Source of the DNA: Melanocharis versteri
Taxonomy: Eukaryota > Chordata > Aves > Passeriformes > Melanocharitidae
Assembly (NCBI GenBank): GCA_013397845.1
Contig: VZTG01009135.1
Coordinates: 372,001-436,000, forward strand
DNA: 64,000 nt
Reading direction: 5' to 3'
Position 1 is the stretch's first letter, and every line of letters begins with the position of its first letter. This document shows positions 12,101 through 27,100 of this stretch, one piece after another. Position numbers and translations under genes: made by a program. The notes beneath the pieces were generated by a model. It saw nothing but the letters and a program-made list of their open reading frames with translations, was not told where the DNA came from and searched no databases.

Positions 12101-15100
12101 AATCTTCTGCATAAACCTACATGCAAAATTCTATTTTATTCAAAGCTTATTGTCTGAAGCAGAGTTCCATGACATTAGATTGAAGACAAAGACTGGGAAG
12201 AAGTAGAACAAAGTATTTTGCATATTAAGCCAAAATTTTATACAACAAGATAGTTTCCCACATATGGGAAATCAACAGCCAAACAAAAAGGCACATACAA
12301 GAAAAGACCATCCATCTGAAAACACTATTAAGGACAATGCTGGTTTTCACATGGAAAAGATACAGATACAGTAAGCAAGATCCATCATGTTGCTTTCACA
12401 ATTGAAGGTAATACCCCACAGGCTCTTCTGCCATTGATTGCTAAAGATGCTGGATCTTACCAGAATCTTTATTGTAACCTACAAAAATTGCAGATTTAGC
12501 TACCTCTTTAGGTTATCAATACTGAAACTGGAAGAAAAGGCTAAATTAACCACAGGCAGAATGCTAGTCAGCCACGAAAACTGCACAGAAAAAACTCAAA
12601 GGACCAGCAACTGAATCTTGGCCTGCACTGGTGGTCGGCAGTATAACATCATGCTGTGAGAAACTGCTACTCCAATCTATTGTAGGAAAGGGTCATAGCA
12701 TTGCTCCTGATCAAACAAACAAACAAACAAAAAATCTCCAACAAACTAGATTTAGTGTAGGATACTCTTTTCCATCCTGCGCTTTTTCAGGATGCAAGAT
12801 GCTCCACCCCATTTCTTAGGTACAATTACCTCACCTTGATACTCAGAGATACGACTTATGGTATGTTTCATCCAGGCTGAACATAGTCACCACTAAGAAG
12901 AATAACCACTGTAGCACAGCACTTGTTTGGCAGTATTCCTAGCTGGAAGTAGAGAGTTCAGAGCCTGCGTGATTCAAAACATATTTAACTTGCACTTATC
13001 CCAGCCCCCTGTTACCCTTAAAATAACACCTTCTGAACAATTATCTCTTTGTGACAACCTCACCACATAATCAGAAAAATTCCAGTGCTGTTTGAAGAGA
13101 TGTTAAAAAAACAGCATTAGCATCAACAGAAATAAATCTAAAATTCTCAGGGTACCCCAGCCTAAGCTGAAAAGCTGCTGTTGCCTAATTGCTGTCCATA
13201 AAGATGTATCAATTACAGAAGGTGCTTTCTCCTACTGATTTGTAGAGCTCAGGTAAACGGCAGTGCAACCTTCAGAACCTGCTTTTGCAGCACTATAAAA
13301 GCAGACAGAACAGTAACATTTGAGGTTTGGAGTTTTTTGTAGGGTTGGGGTTTTTTTGACGGGTTTGTTTTTGGGGGGGGGAAGGGGACAGCAGGTGTTT
13401 GTTTTTCTAAAATCACTGATTTATTAGGACAACACTCACCTCCACATGGCATGAACTGTGTATATTCTTAGGTATGGTATCGATTATATGAAATGTTAGG
13501 CTGAATCCAAAGCAGTGTGGGTAGCAATTCAGGGAGGCGGTTCTGCCCCAAGGCTCTGCTTGGGGGTGACCCCACCTGGAGCTCCTGCCCAGAACTCTGG
13601 GCTCCCAGCACAGCAAGGGCATGGAACTGCTGAAGCAAGTCCAGTCGAGGGCCACAAAGATGCTCAGAGGGCTGGGCACCTCTCCTATGCAGACAGGCTG
13701 ACAGCTGGGCTTGTTCAGCCTGGAGAAGAGAAGGCTCCAGGGAGAGCTCACTTCACCCTTTCGGTACTTCAGTGGGGATCGGGACAGATTTTGCAGCAGA
13801 GCTGCTGCAACAGGACAAGGGGTAAAGGTTTTACACTGAAAGAAGGCAGATTCAGAATAGATTTAAAGAAGAAATTTTTTACAATGAGGGTGGCACCAAT
13901 TACCCAGAGAGATGGTGGATGCCATGTGCCCAGAAACATTCAAGGTCAGCCTGGATGGGGCTCTGAGCAACCTGGTCTAGTCAAAGATGTCCCTGCCCAT
14001 GGCAGGGGAGGTTGGAACTAGGTGACTTTTAAAGATTCCTTCCAACCCAAATGATTCTATGATTCAGAAGCTTCCTCACTCAGAAAAACATATGCACATT
14101 ACAGTGACTACAGAACAACTTCAGATAGGTTTTACTGCTCACAAACAAGTGATCTGGCATTCCTTATATATTATGAGCCTTAAGCACAATTCTTTCTTGT
14201 GTTCACAAATCAGGCAAGAAAAAATATCTGTTCCTCCGAGACAGTTCACAAATATTAACTGAATACAGCCTAGCAGGAGAATATCAATAATTAACCCTTT
14301 GCTTATAGTTTATAGTTTAATAAAACACAGGCACGAAGTGTTCAGGAATATTATGAGTATTTCATCTAATCTTATTCTCAATTTCAAGAGCAAGAGTACT
14401 CCCACAATCACACCCAAAAAAGGAAAATTCACAAGAAGTGTTAAATGGAAAAAATGCAATGTTTCAAAAAATTGCTGCATACATTGACAATCTAATAATA
14501 TTATCCATACTGTCTGGTTTCCAGGAAAGCAAGGCAAGATGCAAACTAATAAGGAAAAAAAAAGCAGAAGTTGCAATCTACTCCATCAGAGACAATCAAG
14601 TAACCCTCCAGACTCCCTCTCTCTCTTTTTTTTTTTTAAGTAAGTTTTACAGGAAAAATCCTTTCTGTAAGGCATGGATTTGGCATTACCCGAAGACAGT
14701 ATAACTTTCCCAGCTTGAGCTAGGAAATAATTTTTAAGCACACCTTCAACTGGGCCTTGTCCATGCCATTGTATTTTGCTGTAAATCTGAGAGACTAGTG
14801 AGTCAATGCTGAAACAAACTGTCCTACTCTATGCTGACAGCAGAGTTAAGGTCAGTACTATCCAGTATAATGCAATTATTCATAACAATATTATAGCAGA
14901 ATAACATTATCAGTCAGAGAAAAGCCCAGGATAGCTCACCAATAACCAGAGGTAACAACAGACAAGAACTTTCCTCAGCTCACAGAAAACATAATACTAG
15001 CAACTGTCACTGAAAGTTTTTAGATCCAACTATTTGAAAAGCTGAAGAAATAGAAAAGTATACTTATACTATGCTTTTTTAATCTTCTTTATTATCTCTA

Positions 15101-18100
15101 TCTAAAAATAAGATGTAATTTTTTAGCAACCAGTTCACAATCTTGAGATCTCTGTAGGTAGCTCAGTGGCAAAAGAGTAACAGTCATGTTTGAAGCAGTG
15201 TTATTAAAGACACTCCCTGTATTTAAGACATCGTTTAACCAGAAGTTATTATTACTTGTCCAATCTTCCTAAATTCTAAAAGATAAAGAACAACCCCACA
15301 GTAAAACTTGGGAATAAAGCTGCACTATCCAAGGCTACAATTCAATTTACAGTCAATTTTTCAAAAGCACACAGGTGGTTAAATTGCCTCATTTCATATT
15401 CAAAACACAGGCCCTAGCTATGGAAAAAAATTAGAACAAAACACCATCAATTCTCTGTAAGTCACTTTAGGAACAGTGGAAAAATCACTAAAAACAGCTT
15501 CTCTACTGTAAGCATTCTGTGTCATTGTAACTGCATAATAAAACTTTTTTCCATATTTTAACTTGGCCACTTACTCAGAAATACTGACAGAGAACACAAG
15601 ACATTCATTTCTCAGCCTTTTTATGCTTGTATTGGTATTATATGAACTCAAGAAATCTTAATTTTCAGTTCAAAATGCATTTTTCTCAGGAGAAACAGTT
15701 AACTTTTAATTCTGAAGAAAGCACAACCATAAAATTTGCCATGTCATTATTTTGCTGAACCGCTTTGGTCATAATGTTTCTGGAACATTTCAAACAGCTA
15801 AAATGAAGAATGATTGGAATTATAACAACTGTATTTTAGAATATACTCACCCTGGATTATAAAGCATAACTGCTGACAGATTCTCACAAGATTTAGAAAG
15901 ATCAGTCATAGACAAGCTGAAGGAAGATAGCAGTCCACTCTAACAACAGACCATAAAATAATAGTATTAGACAAGCTTACTAACTCTTATTTTGATGAAA
16001 TATTAACTAAAGTACATGAAGCAAATGAAAAAAGGCATTATACATCAATCACGGCATGTCTGTATTAGAAATAAAATTGTGAAAATGTTTAAATTTACCA
16101 AACACTGATTTTATCTCACCTTTCTTTTCTCCCTTAGCTTAGCAGCCTCTTTAGGGTGGTTAAAGCGAAACATGTTGGTTCTTCCAAGTAATATAACAGC
16201 ACCTGATGAGAAAAACACACACCACTCACTGACAACATTCTGCAGCTGAAAGTACCATGTAATTTTTCAGACACTCAGCATGTAAGCAAAGACTTCCATT
16301 AAGCAAGAACAAAATGAAAATGCATTGTGACAAGTGTATAACCATGCATAGTCACAGCTACCTTAACTGATGCATACAGTGTATTCCTTCCTCTTCCTAC
16401 TTCAACAAAAATGAAAACCCACACATATTCACACACTGCATGAATATGACTGACACAAGGTCAATCACATTCATGGAGTTCAGTTAAAGAATAAACATAG
16501 GGAGAGGAAGCAGCTACCCCAATTTGATCTATACACTCTTTAGCAGTGCTACTTTGGAAGCCACCAGCAGGTGCAGATTCAACAGGAACGCCCATAAATG
16601 TGACCAAGAACAAACTTGCCCATCCACTACTGATCACTGGTCAGGTTTGAATCCAACTACACTAAAAGCTCCAGATCTCCATTATTTGTACTCTCACATT
16701 TTTCTTCTCCACATGGAACACTGAAGTTTATTGTTATTCAAAACAGGATTATGAGACTTTAATACCCAACAGGTACTTTCTGATGGAAGAACCTTGAATA
16801 ATTCATATTGCTCAATGCACATCTATTATTGTATTTAATCAATTAAGGTATAGGTCACAAATAAAGAGATTCTGAGCAATTCTTAGCATATACTAAAGAC
16901 AATGGTACCAAGATTAATATTAAGAAGTATATTGTCAGTGATGTCTTACTACTGTCATAACATGGAAGTCTTCCAAGTTCACCACCTCAGAATCAAGCAT
17001 TTATCTGTCAGGCAGTACGAAGCATTTTTAAAAAGAAAAAGGACTCCATTATACTCACAGTATGAAAAAAACTGTACTTAAACTCATCACTACAAATTCT
17101 TACTATCTGATAATGAAATCGTCCTTAGCAAGGAATGCTTCTCTTAAAATCATCTTAATTAGGAATATCGACTCAAATTAGGTTATCCAGTCTTAGCAAA
17201 TAAATGGCAAAAAACACTACAGTCACTTCTTGCTATACACAAAACCTCAATTTTGGATCACATCTGCAGTTGACCTCAGTCTAATCTCAAAAAGAATTAC
17301 CTTTCATACATCTGTATAAAATTCCTTCAGTTACTTTCAAGTGAAAATAAAAATAATTAATTGTAAACGTTTGTGACCACTTCACTAGGTGGAAGCAACT
17401 TAAATAAATTAATTAAATTTTGAGAATTAATAGTTATAGATATGTGTCCCTGAAAGGAATGAGGGACTTGTCTTTACAAACAAACTGTGGGTCTAGCACT
17501 GAGACACAAAAGAAACAATGGGAAGGATTCCACAGTTTGATAAATTGAATGAGAGAGATTTGTTTTTACAAACAAACTGTAGGTCTGCCGATTAACAAAA
17601 CTGGATACGGAGAGATGAAAGAAACAATGGGAAGAACCATAAATTCCATAGGAATTCCACTGATTGACACAAGGAAAAGAAAAAGTAGGGGGGTTATACA
17701 TTAGAAGGGGGTCTTAGGTATCAGACATTTCGGGAAGTCTGTACCTCTCAAGTACCTCAGCCAGTGGGGAAAGAGAGAGGGAAATGCAGCCTGGAAATTA
17801 AGATAAAAACGAGGCTGCGTCCTCCAAAATTTTGACAGACCCCAAGGGGAATGCCCATGGCCTCTCCCTTTATTCGGATAAAGTAACAGGACTCCTCTGT
17901 CTCCTTACTGGACATAAACCTCTGGTGTTTGTGGATTAATTTTCCTGACATCCCTAACTTCATAAATTTCAAGGAAGACAGTAGAGAGAGACTTAACAGG
18001 AAGCACATGAGAGTCAGTCCTAAATGATGGGTCATTTGAATAACTCCTAGTTTTTCCTTTTAAGTGCAGAAGGGTTAACAGTTTGGCCCAAAACCATGAA

Positions 18101-21100
18101 AACTTGTTCTAAGATGAGGATATATTTAAGGTAAATGACAAACTTGAGTTGTGAATATTAACTCAGTTACCTTCAGAAATCCTACCATATGTTCTTATGA
18201 CTAAAAAATATTGTTAGTTCAGTTACATTTACTAAAACACCACATTAGCCAGAATTGCAAATGATGGAAGAACCCCATAGAAGGAAGGGGCAATTAATTA
18301 TCATGCCTGTTTTTTTTTTTTTTCAAATGAACAGCTATTAATGATGAACAGAAACATTTAAATATATCAGTAGTTAATCAGTGTTACCTAAAAGCGGGTA
18401 TTTAAGGACGCTGGCACGTCATGCTGTGAGACTAAATGCTAACACAGCTGGGATAAATGGATTGCACACAAGTCCTTAAACTAGTGATTTCATCAGTTTT
18501 GCACACCTAATGTCACAGCTGCCACCTTCCACTCAGACTCAGTCTCCTTACATTCACAAAAGGTCATCTTAGGCAGCTGTTTTGTACAATATAGCAACCC
18601 CAGCAATCCTTTCCTCTTTGAGTTGCAAATTTCTATCTAAAGAAATTTGTGAGGGAAAAAAGTCATGTTTCCGCTTTAGCAGTACAAAAATCACGTTGTA
18701 AAATACATCTGAAAGAGGGAAATAGCATCCAAACTCCTACTTTCTGCCTTTAAAATGCAGCAGGATAAAGATGATTCATCACAACTCAATTTTTATTGTT
18801 TACAGTGTTATTTGCTACTAATGTCAATGTTTCTGTTGTTAACAATTTATGCATGAGATTTACTCAAACAGAAGACCAAGGAGACTGGGCTTTTTTTTCC
18901 CCCTATCTGTAATAGAAACAAGCACATATGCCTCTCATTTTGCATGAAGAAATAGGCACTCTACAAAAAAATGAGTCAATGTCATCTCTCTACACCAAAA
19001 CTCCTTGCTTTCTGCAAGCAGCCTTTAGAAGCATTTGTTAGAGTTCAGAAAGGATGCAAGGTTCCCCTTGTTTAACACTGCATTCTTCTTTTGTTAGGCT
19101 AAGCTTACTCTGAAAGCTTCTTTTCAGGGAAGTGAAGTGAGATTGTTTTTTAGCAGCTGAGCTTTGTCACAGCTTCACTCCTGAAGAGGTCTTTTTCAGC
19201 TCCTTGCTAAATGCAAAGGTATTCTGGGTGCTCCTGGACCCTGAAGCTCTCCTGCAGCACTCACCAGCTCACTTGTCAGTCCTATCCAGGCCAACACAAT
19301 ATATCTTTACTCCCAGCTGTCCCGGCTGCTTTTTAATTTCCAGATTTTAAAGCTTTTACATTAAAATTGTAATTCCCTAAACTTCCTCTCTAAGGGTTAG
19401 CCTCCCCCTTTTTGTCATTTCCTATAGCTGGAGCAAATGGATACTCCAGCTTAATCTCCTGCTGTACAAGAGAATTTGGCAGTAGTATTAAATAGGACCA
19501 ACCTGAAACTTGGGGAGAGGGGCAGGGGTGTCTCAGACATTATTTTAGTCCTATAGAGATTTATATTCTTTTTCCTAACAGTACAGCAATCTGGCATGGA
19601 GTTCACTTCGTGTAAAAACGAACAGAATCAAAGGGTAACTATCAAATCATAACCAAGATTATGAAGTTGTTGGGGTTTAGGATTTTTCCTTTTTTTTCTC
19701 TCTCTTAGGGAATTTTCTCCCATTTTGTTGCTAAGAAACAGTAACAACCGGTACTTAAGAGAGACAAAAGAAGTTGCCAAGCTCAGGGGAGGAGGGCACC
19801 TGGCTGCACTTCTCTTATCTGAGGGTTTTTCTTGGAGGGGCAGAGACACCGTGAAAACTGGGCTGGGCAAAAGGGGGCTGAGCGTAGCTCCTAGCTGTCT
19901 TGCTCTCTCGGCTTCAGAGGAAAACAGTCGAGCTGCTGCTTGCGGGGCTGGGATTCGCTGCTGCCGCTGGAGCCCAGCCCTGCCCAGTTTCTCCTGCCGT
20001 GGGTGAGCCTTTGCTCGTGAGAGCAGCCATTGAACTAGGACATGACTGGCATCCTGCTTCACTTGAAAAGGACCCTTGCCATCTGTTCGGGTGCCTCAGG
20101 TGAAAAAACCGGGATCCTGACCCCCTCCTGGGAAGGCGTATCTCCCCGGCTGCGTGCGGCAGCCGCTGCAGAGGAGCCCGACTGCCACTGCCCAGATCCG
20201 CTGCTTTCTGCCGCTGCCTCAGGCTTTTTCACTGCACTCTAACCCACACTGCCTGCCTGCCGGGACGCCCCGCGGCCCCTGCTACATCTGCGGAGTTTCC
20301 GCTTCCTCTTGCTTGCTACCCCAGGTGAGCTCGCCCTGCAATTCCAGCAACCGCTGTGAGGTTCCTGCTGCAGCCGATTTTTGCCATTCAGCCCGTCCAC
20401 CATTACCTCGTGAGGGAGACGTGACCAAGCTCGCGCCACAGCGCCCCCTGCAGCCGCGGGGGACTCATCGCACCTGCCCTGCCCGGCCGGGAGCCACCAG
20501 CGCCCCTGCCGGCTGTGACCGGAACTGCACCGAAGGGGAAAGCGCCTGCGGCCGAGAGCAGGCTGTTACTGGGGTTCTGGTTCTGGTTGTTGTTGCTGCC
20601 AGTGTTGTTGTTTGTTTGCCATATTATACATATACACACTAGTAAAGAACTGTTATTCCTTTTCCCGTATCTTTGCCTGAAAGCCCCTTAATTTCAAGTT
20701 ACAATAATTCAGAGGGAAGGGGGTCATGTTCTCCATTTCAAGGGAGGTTCCCACCTTCCTTGGCAGACACCTGTCTTTCAAACCAAGACGGAAGTGGTTG
20801 AAATTAATAAATTTTTTCAGCACATGGCAATTCTTTAACAACAAAAACACCATGGGATTTTCCTGGTGGTTTTGGATTGTAGTTGAGAAGACATGAAATT
20901 AAAACTAATTAAACAATAATCCCTTTATATACCTGCAGATTTTTTTCAGTGTTGTTGCCAAGAAGAAGCAAAGAGGCTGCCTGAAAAATGACATTAGGCT
21001 AGGTAATACCTTGGTTGAGGTTTGTGGGTTCTGTAATCTGAATGCCATTCACAGAACACTGTGCTCCATTCAGTGGGATGAGGTTCACAGTACCACTGAG

Positions 21101-24100
21101 ATTTTCAAAGATACAATGCTCACTTTCCAGATCAAGGCCATGAAGAACTAAACACAAAGAAATAAGATAACATAATTAGACTCCTCACAACTAGTAAGAT
21201 TAACATGCTAATAATAATTTATTAAGAACACATTGCACTACATATCAGAGAGTATATTTTCTCTTTATTCTGGACAATGTTTACTTCCTTCTTTTATCAC
21301 ATCCTGCATGCCTTAAATATTTACTGTTTTATTCTAATGGAAAGCAGTGTGCTGGGTTGGTTTTGCATTTTTTTTGGTGTAATGGTCTTTATTCCTGTGC
21401 TCTGATGTCTGATTAGTAAATGTTCCTTTCTTTCCAATAAAAGCCAAAAGTACAATTCACATGTTTGTAGAGACAGATTCTTTGACCAGTTTCACCAGGA
21501 AATAATGAAAAATTGTAGACCTTAAGGCAACCACACTTAAATCTGAAAAGATGGGATATAATATGCCAATGTAGACAAAAGGATGGCTGAAGTAAACTTC
21601 TTACGTCCTATGACACTCAGGGCTTTTATCAATCAGTTATGCTACTTTCCATTTTTTCTTCAAATAATGTACCATTATGCGTGTTGTTTAAAACACAAGG
21701 CATCACAAGTCTGATAGTTTCATGGAACTTATAGTAATTTAAATCCAGGCAACTTCTGACCAATGAAAATATACCAAACTAAGTTATTTGACTCTCAGAT
21801 TCTCACCTAACAATTAAAGGATGCAGTTTACTTAATGAAACTGCCTTCCAGAAACTTACATAAAACTTATATGATAGGACAGTCCAGATCTGGCAGTTAG
21901 TTGCGTTGGTAAGAAATCAATAGGAAAACCAGAAGATTTTTACCAACTTTCAGAATTTTTTTTAACTCAAATCTGAAATCCTAAGACTATCTTAGGTATA
22001 ACAGTATAACAATGTGGTCATTATACAAAGGTTAAGAGAATGATTTTGCAGTAATTGTGACAGGTGCTATATGAAAAAGGACAGTATTTTTTACCGGATG
22101 CTATTTCAAGAGAAGCAAGAAATAAATTAGTAACAAGTATATGAATATACTTAATGTCCACAAGCTATGCTAGAAGTCATGCTCTTTGAAGAAAATCCCA
22201 TGCAATGCTGCTTTCAGATTTTCTAAAAATTAAAATACGCAAAACACAAAACAACTAACTGAAAAGGGCAAAAAACCATATGAAGCTTAGTTCATGTATT
22301 AGGATACTGGAAGAAGAAAGAATATAAAAATGCCAAATTCCATACCAATATCCTGTTCTGTTATAGCATCTTCTCTGCCAACATATGTTTGGCCCTCCTA
22401 ATTAAGAGAGAAAGACATATTATTTCCAGTTGGAATCTCCTTATCTCTCCCACAAGAATATAATTTATCCTTCCACTTTCTCAGGGTGACCTGAATGAAA
22501 TATATATTTAAACATACATGAAAAGAAGAAATCATGTAGCATTTTCAGAATTCAGTCTTTATTTTACAATATTATCAGCAAATTCAAGTTTCGACTGTCC
22601 AGTGCAGAACCACCTTTGTAGTTTTGAGACAATCTAGTTTTAGATTTTAAGGTCAAACTTTATAATTACATGAATGACAAACCAATACACACAGATTAAA
22701 ATATGAAACACGTATCTCTGGTTAACCAGTTGACTCTCAGGATAAACCTAAACAGATGTTTTAATTTCATAATTTGCAATTTCTTAAGAGCTTTTCTTGC
22801 TACAGCAGAGAAGCATAAAGAGCTTTTCTCACTATAGTAATGTAATGAGCACTATATATAGATAGCAAATCAATACTATAATTTCTCTACTGAAAAAAAT
22901 CACAAGGCATATAAAGGCTATGGAAACACAGATGTGTATTTACCTTCAAGTGGTACAAGATGATACCAGTACTGAGAAGATCATCATCAATGCCAATGAG
23001 ATGAGGCAGTTCAGAATCTAACACAACACCTATCCCTTCTTTCCTCAGAGCCAAGGTTTGTTCCTATAAAGAACAAAAATCTATTTATTAGGATGTGCAA
23101 GAAATACCCCTCTTCCTTCTCTTTCTAAACCACATTTAATGTAACTTCTTCTCTGTAATATCACACCAAAGAAGGAGCAATTTTCTAGAATTTTATATTT
23201 TAAACATGACTTCTTTTCTTCTGTTAAGCATTCCAAGCTTGCTGTTGAGGAAATCTGTGAAGGTGTTATTTGAAGGAAACCAGACAAACAGCTGAATTAT
23301 ACCAGAGGAGGAACATCAATCAAGAGTGTAACAAAGCAACGTTGTCTAAAAGCAATCTACGTGCCACCTTTCATAACAGTAAGGAGAATTTCAAACTCCT
23401 CAGCATTCAGTACAGCTAAAGAACAGAAAACTGAAAACTTTCCAGCAGTCCTTTAAATAAGCTGAACCTTGCACAATAAAAACCCCAAACTCCTGACAAT
23501 TCAGTAAACCTAAGCAGTTAAAATACCATGCAATGTAAGAGAAGCATTGCCAGTAGTAAATAAATGTAAGAAATATTCACAGCACATAATTTCAATTCTT
23601 CAAAATTCCTTTGGGCCGCATTGTACAGCCATCCATAGGTTGAAGCATCATTCAGCAGGACTTCAAGTGGAAGACTTCAACCTTGGATAAAGTAATGTAT
23701 GGTGTAGTACACGACAGTCTATGCAATAAATAGATTAATTACGGCTTTGAAATAAGTTTTAGAATTTAGAAAGTTCAATTTTCAAGTTGAAACAGAATCT
23801 GATTGACTTCTAGGCCTGGAAGATAACAACAATAGAGATTGTGAATGTGCACACACAAACACCATCTTTCAAGACAAATGTGTTTTCCTGTGTAGAAGAG
23901 CTAAACCCTGACAATCCATGAAACAGAGGCGATGTCAGCAAGTATTCCTTCTGTGTATTACAAGGAGCACACTTTTCTCCTGGTGCTAAAAATGGAAAAT
24001 AAGTTTTCTGACAGCTGCGTGATTACTCCTTTTCCAAGTCATCAAATGCCTTCTCCAGAGCCAAAAAGATACCACATTGCAAGAAAAAACAACACATAGA

Positions 24101-27100
24101 TTGTTATATGTATTTTCCCAAGTACAGCATCTTACAAGTCTAAAGGAAGAAAGCAGATGTAAAATCTCATTTCCCTGCAGAAAAAAAAAAGTTGTCAATA
24201 TTGATACTGTCTAAAAAATTCCAAGTATGGATACATCTGGGCAAGATGAGATGATGACACAACATACAAGACTCTGCAAAACAAAACTGGGAAATGTTAC
24301 TCTGGTCATGGATGAATTTAAAAGTTCTCCAGCATTCAGAAAGAAAAAGTAAGCTGTAATTCATGTGCAGCTCAGACATTCAAAATGCACCCAGATATTC
24401 ATTGATATTATAAAAGAGTCACATCATAAACCTAAAAAAATACAGCTTAAGTAATTGTTCAACTGAAAAAGTAATTTCAGCCAAAAATACCTATCACATA
24501 TTAGATATTTACTGAGTAGCATCTACTATACATAATTTATAATGTTCCCATATGACAAGGATGAAGACAAGACCCTGAGGACTGGTGACCTGTTACTGCT
24601 AGTACCTTTGGCCCAATGGAATTGATAAAATATTAAAAGCTGAATATTTTTTCCACAGCACAACAAAGCATTTGCCAACGTCCCTGACAGAGGAAAAAAT
24701 AAACATCCCAGGAGACAAAGAAATTATCACTGGGTGAGAAAAACAGCTCACAAATAATTAAGAACAAAGAAACAATGCAATTCTTTATTTTCTAGTCTTT
24801 TAATATTCTACACAGTTTTACTATAATCAGAAATTAATCATGTATAATTGTGTTTTAAAACAGATGGAGTGCTTTTTTATTCAGATCTAAAATTAAAGAA
24901 CATAAATTAACTGAGTTTCTAAAGTCATATTTTGTAAACGACTATCATTCACACACAAAACGCATCCTGTTAATGGAAATTTTATAAGAAATTCAGCAGA
25001 CAGTAGCTGTGGTTAACTATAACATTTTTTAGTTTAATACAGGCTGTAAATTAGCTTTTATCTTCAGATACAATTTACTAAAAAAACCCTGAATCTAATC
25101 AGATACCTGGAGTAACTCTTAAACTTTAATGGCTTGGCTTAAAATTTAATTCCAAATTCAAAAGCTTCTGCAAGGATGCCTCCAAATGCCAAACTGTGCA
25201 CTTTTGCCCCAAAACGAAATCACAGAAATATCACCAACAATACATCTTTATTACTCTGTTCTCTAACAGTGAGAGAAAGAAAAGAAAAAGGCCCAAAAGA
25301 AGTATTTAAACTGCCCCTCTTTCATCCTCAATAGCATAGGAAGGATGTTTCTGAAGGGGGACAGACTTCTTTTGAAATAAATTGAAGGCCTGTAAGCTAT
25401 TACAAGGCAGAGAAACAATTAGGTTTAATCCACTATTTGATTCACTTTCATTTGTGCTACATAATTTCAAGAAGTGGTGAATCCATAAGTCAAATGACAA
25501 GAGCATGAAAGGTCACTGTCCCTATTAAAAATTACTAATTCAGAAAATTTATTAAAATCCCTGCAGTTGAAGAAAGTTGAATGTACCCACATGCTTCTTA
25601 GCTTGAATTACCCTTGAACAGAAAAGCGTACACATACTCCCTCAGTATTTAAGATGTGTTCACAAGTTGTGGAAAATAAAGCAAGCCAAGTATTACCCAC
25701 TTCGGCTGATAGAAGTGGCTACTGTGCTGGGAGCAAAAAAAGGTTTTCTTCTTCGGGAGCTGCTAGATCAAATGGACTCACTTGAAGAGTAGAAACTCAG
25801 AAAGTAATTCTGAGTCAGTGTACAAAAAACCACGTTTTTAAGTCAAAGTTAAAATAAAGGGATTGTATTGTATATTTAAATTCTCGTCTCTTTGAATTCA
25901 GCTATGACTCAGCTGTCAAAAATATCCTGATACAGTAAATTAATTTACATTTATATAGAGAGATATAAAAGCTTTTGTGAAATCTCATTTCTTTTGTACC
26001 GATGTATTAAGTGTAGTGTATTAACTGACAAAGTGGCATCTCTTAACTGAGATATGATCTGGTAGTTAAAGAACAAATCTTTGACTAAAGTACTCACTTG
26101 AGCTGAAAACTTCATCATCATCATACACATACATCCATTATAAAGACCACCGCTGGTGACACACAGGATGTCTTTAAATATGTTTCTTTAAATGCACACA
26201 CAAAAATAGAAACACACAGCATTCCTTTTTTTGGCCAACAAGATATCGAATTAAATTAAAACGAAAGTAGGTCCAAAGGCAATTTCTAACATTCCTTGAC
26301 CAATCTAATAGTAGAGGGAAACATTATGCTGCTTTTGTCCCAGCACGTATTAAAGAGTACATGTAATTAGTGCACTGCATTCAACAGAATTGTACTCTCA
26401 GGGGAGTACAATTTTTGTCATGCTTTCCAATGCAAAAATGCAATTCTTTTATTTAAATATTGAACAGATAGCTGCTGGCACACAGTCTTGAGAATACACT
26501 GTGCAGACGCTTTCAGTAAAACATGACAATTTACTTAGCCAGCATGATGTTCAGATTTCTACATTTAAATTATGCAAAAAAACACATAATACCAAATTTA
26601 AAAAATTATGTGCAAAAATGTGCAATGGCAGAAGTCTTCGCATTAATATTTAATCAGACTATATATGAGAAAATTCTTATGCTAACAGGTACTTTGGGTG
26701 CATTTGATTTTATTGAAAATATGCAATTATATCCCAAGTTCACAAAAATGTCTGACTATACTCAATGGCCCAGCACTAACATTAAGTCCTCTATAAAATG
26801 TACAGATGTAAACTGCACACAAGGGAAGTTCTTAATTGGTTTTCCTTCAGTTATGTATTCAGCACACTTTGCATTTCCTTTAAATCACTGGAAACAAATG
26901 TTTCACACCTAGAGAAAAAAATATCCCACAGTGTTCAGAATTCAAATGCTCCTGAAAAAGTTGATTTCCAAACCCAGGTGATACATGGCATTAAAGAGAC
27001 TATGTAAACAAAGAGAGGAAATATGGGTGAAGCAGCCTCAGCTGGTCATGCCACAATCATCATGGGTGAAAATTCAAAACTTCTCTCACTGAAGTCAGAA

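Larger units (their letters stand above)
7679..15850 (-). other. KIF16B: KIF16B intron 17
   Basis: About 8.2 kb. It holds a solo LTR (11095-12018) and a CR1 (13525-14064). A G/T-rich tract lies at 13330-13385. Other parts (7679-11089, 12024-13520 and 14065-15850) are AT-rich with no gene or repeat that I can name. A roughly 21-base duplication starting AACTGTCTCACC lies near 9183-9224. Confidence 0.65.
16203..21009 (-). other. KIF16B: KIF16B intron 15
   Basis: About 4.8 kb with two LTRs (17451-17950 and 19668-20790). The second lies only about 220 bases from exon 15. The remaining parts (16203-17450 and 17951-19667) are AT-rich with no recognised feature. Confidence 0.7.

Noticed and set aside
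20154..20642. 162-codon plus-strand open frame and 144-codon minus-strand frame nearby (19628-20062)
   Set aside because: Both fall inside, or almost wholly inside, the solo LTR at 19668-20790, whose GC-rich centre has few stops. No domain is visible.
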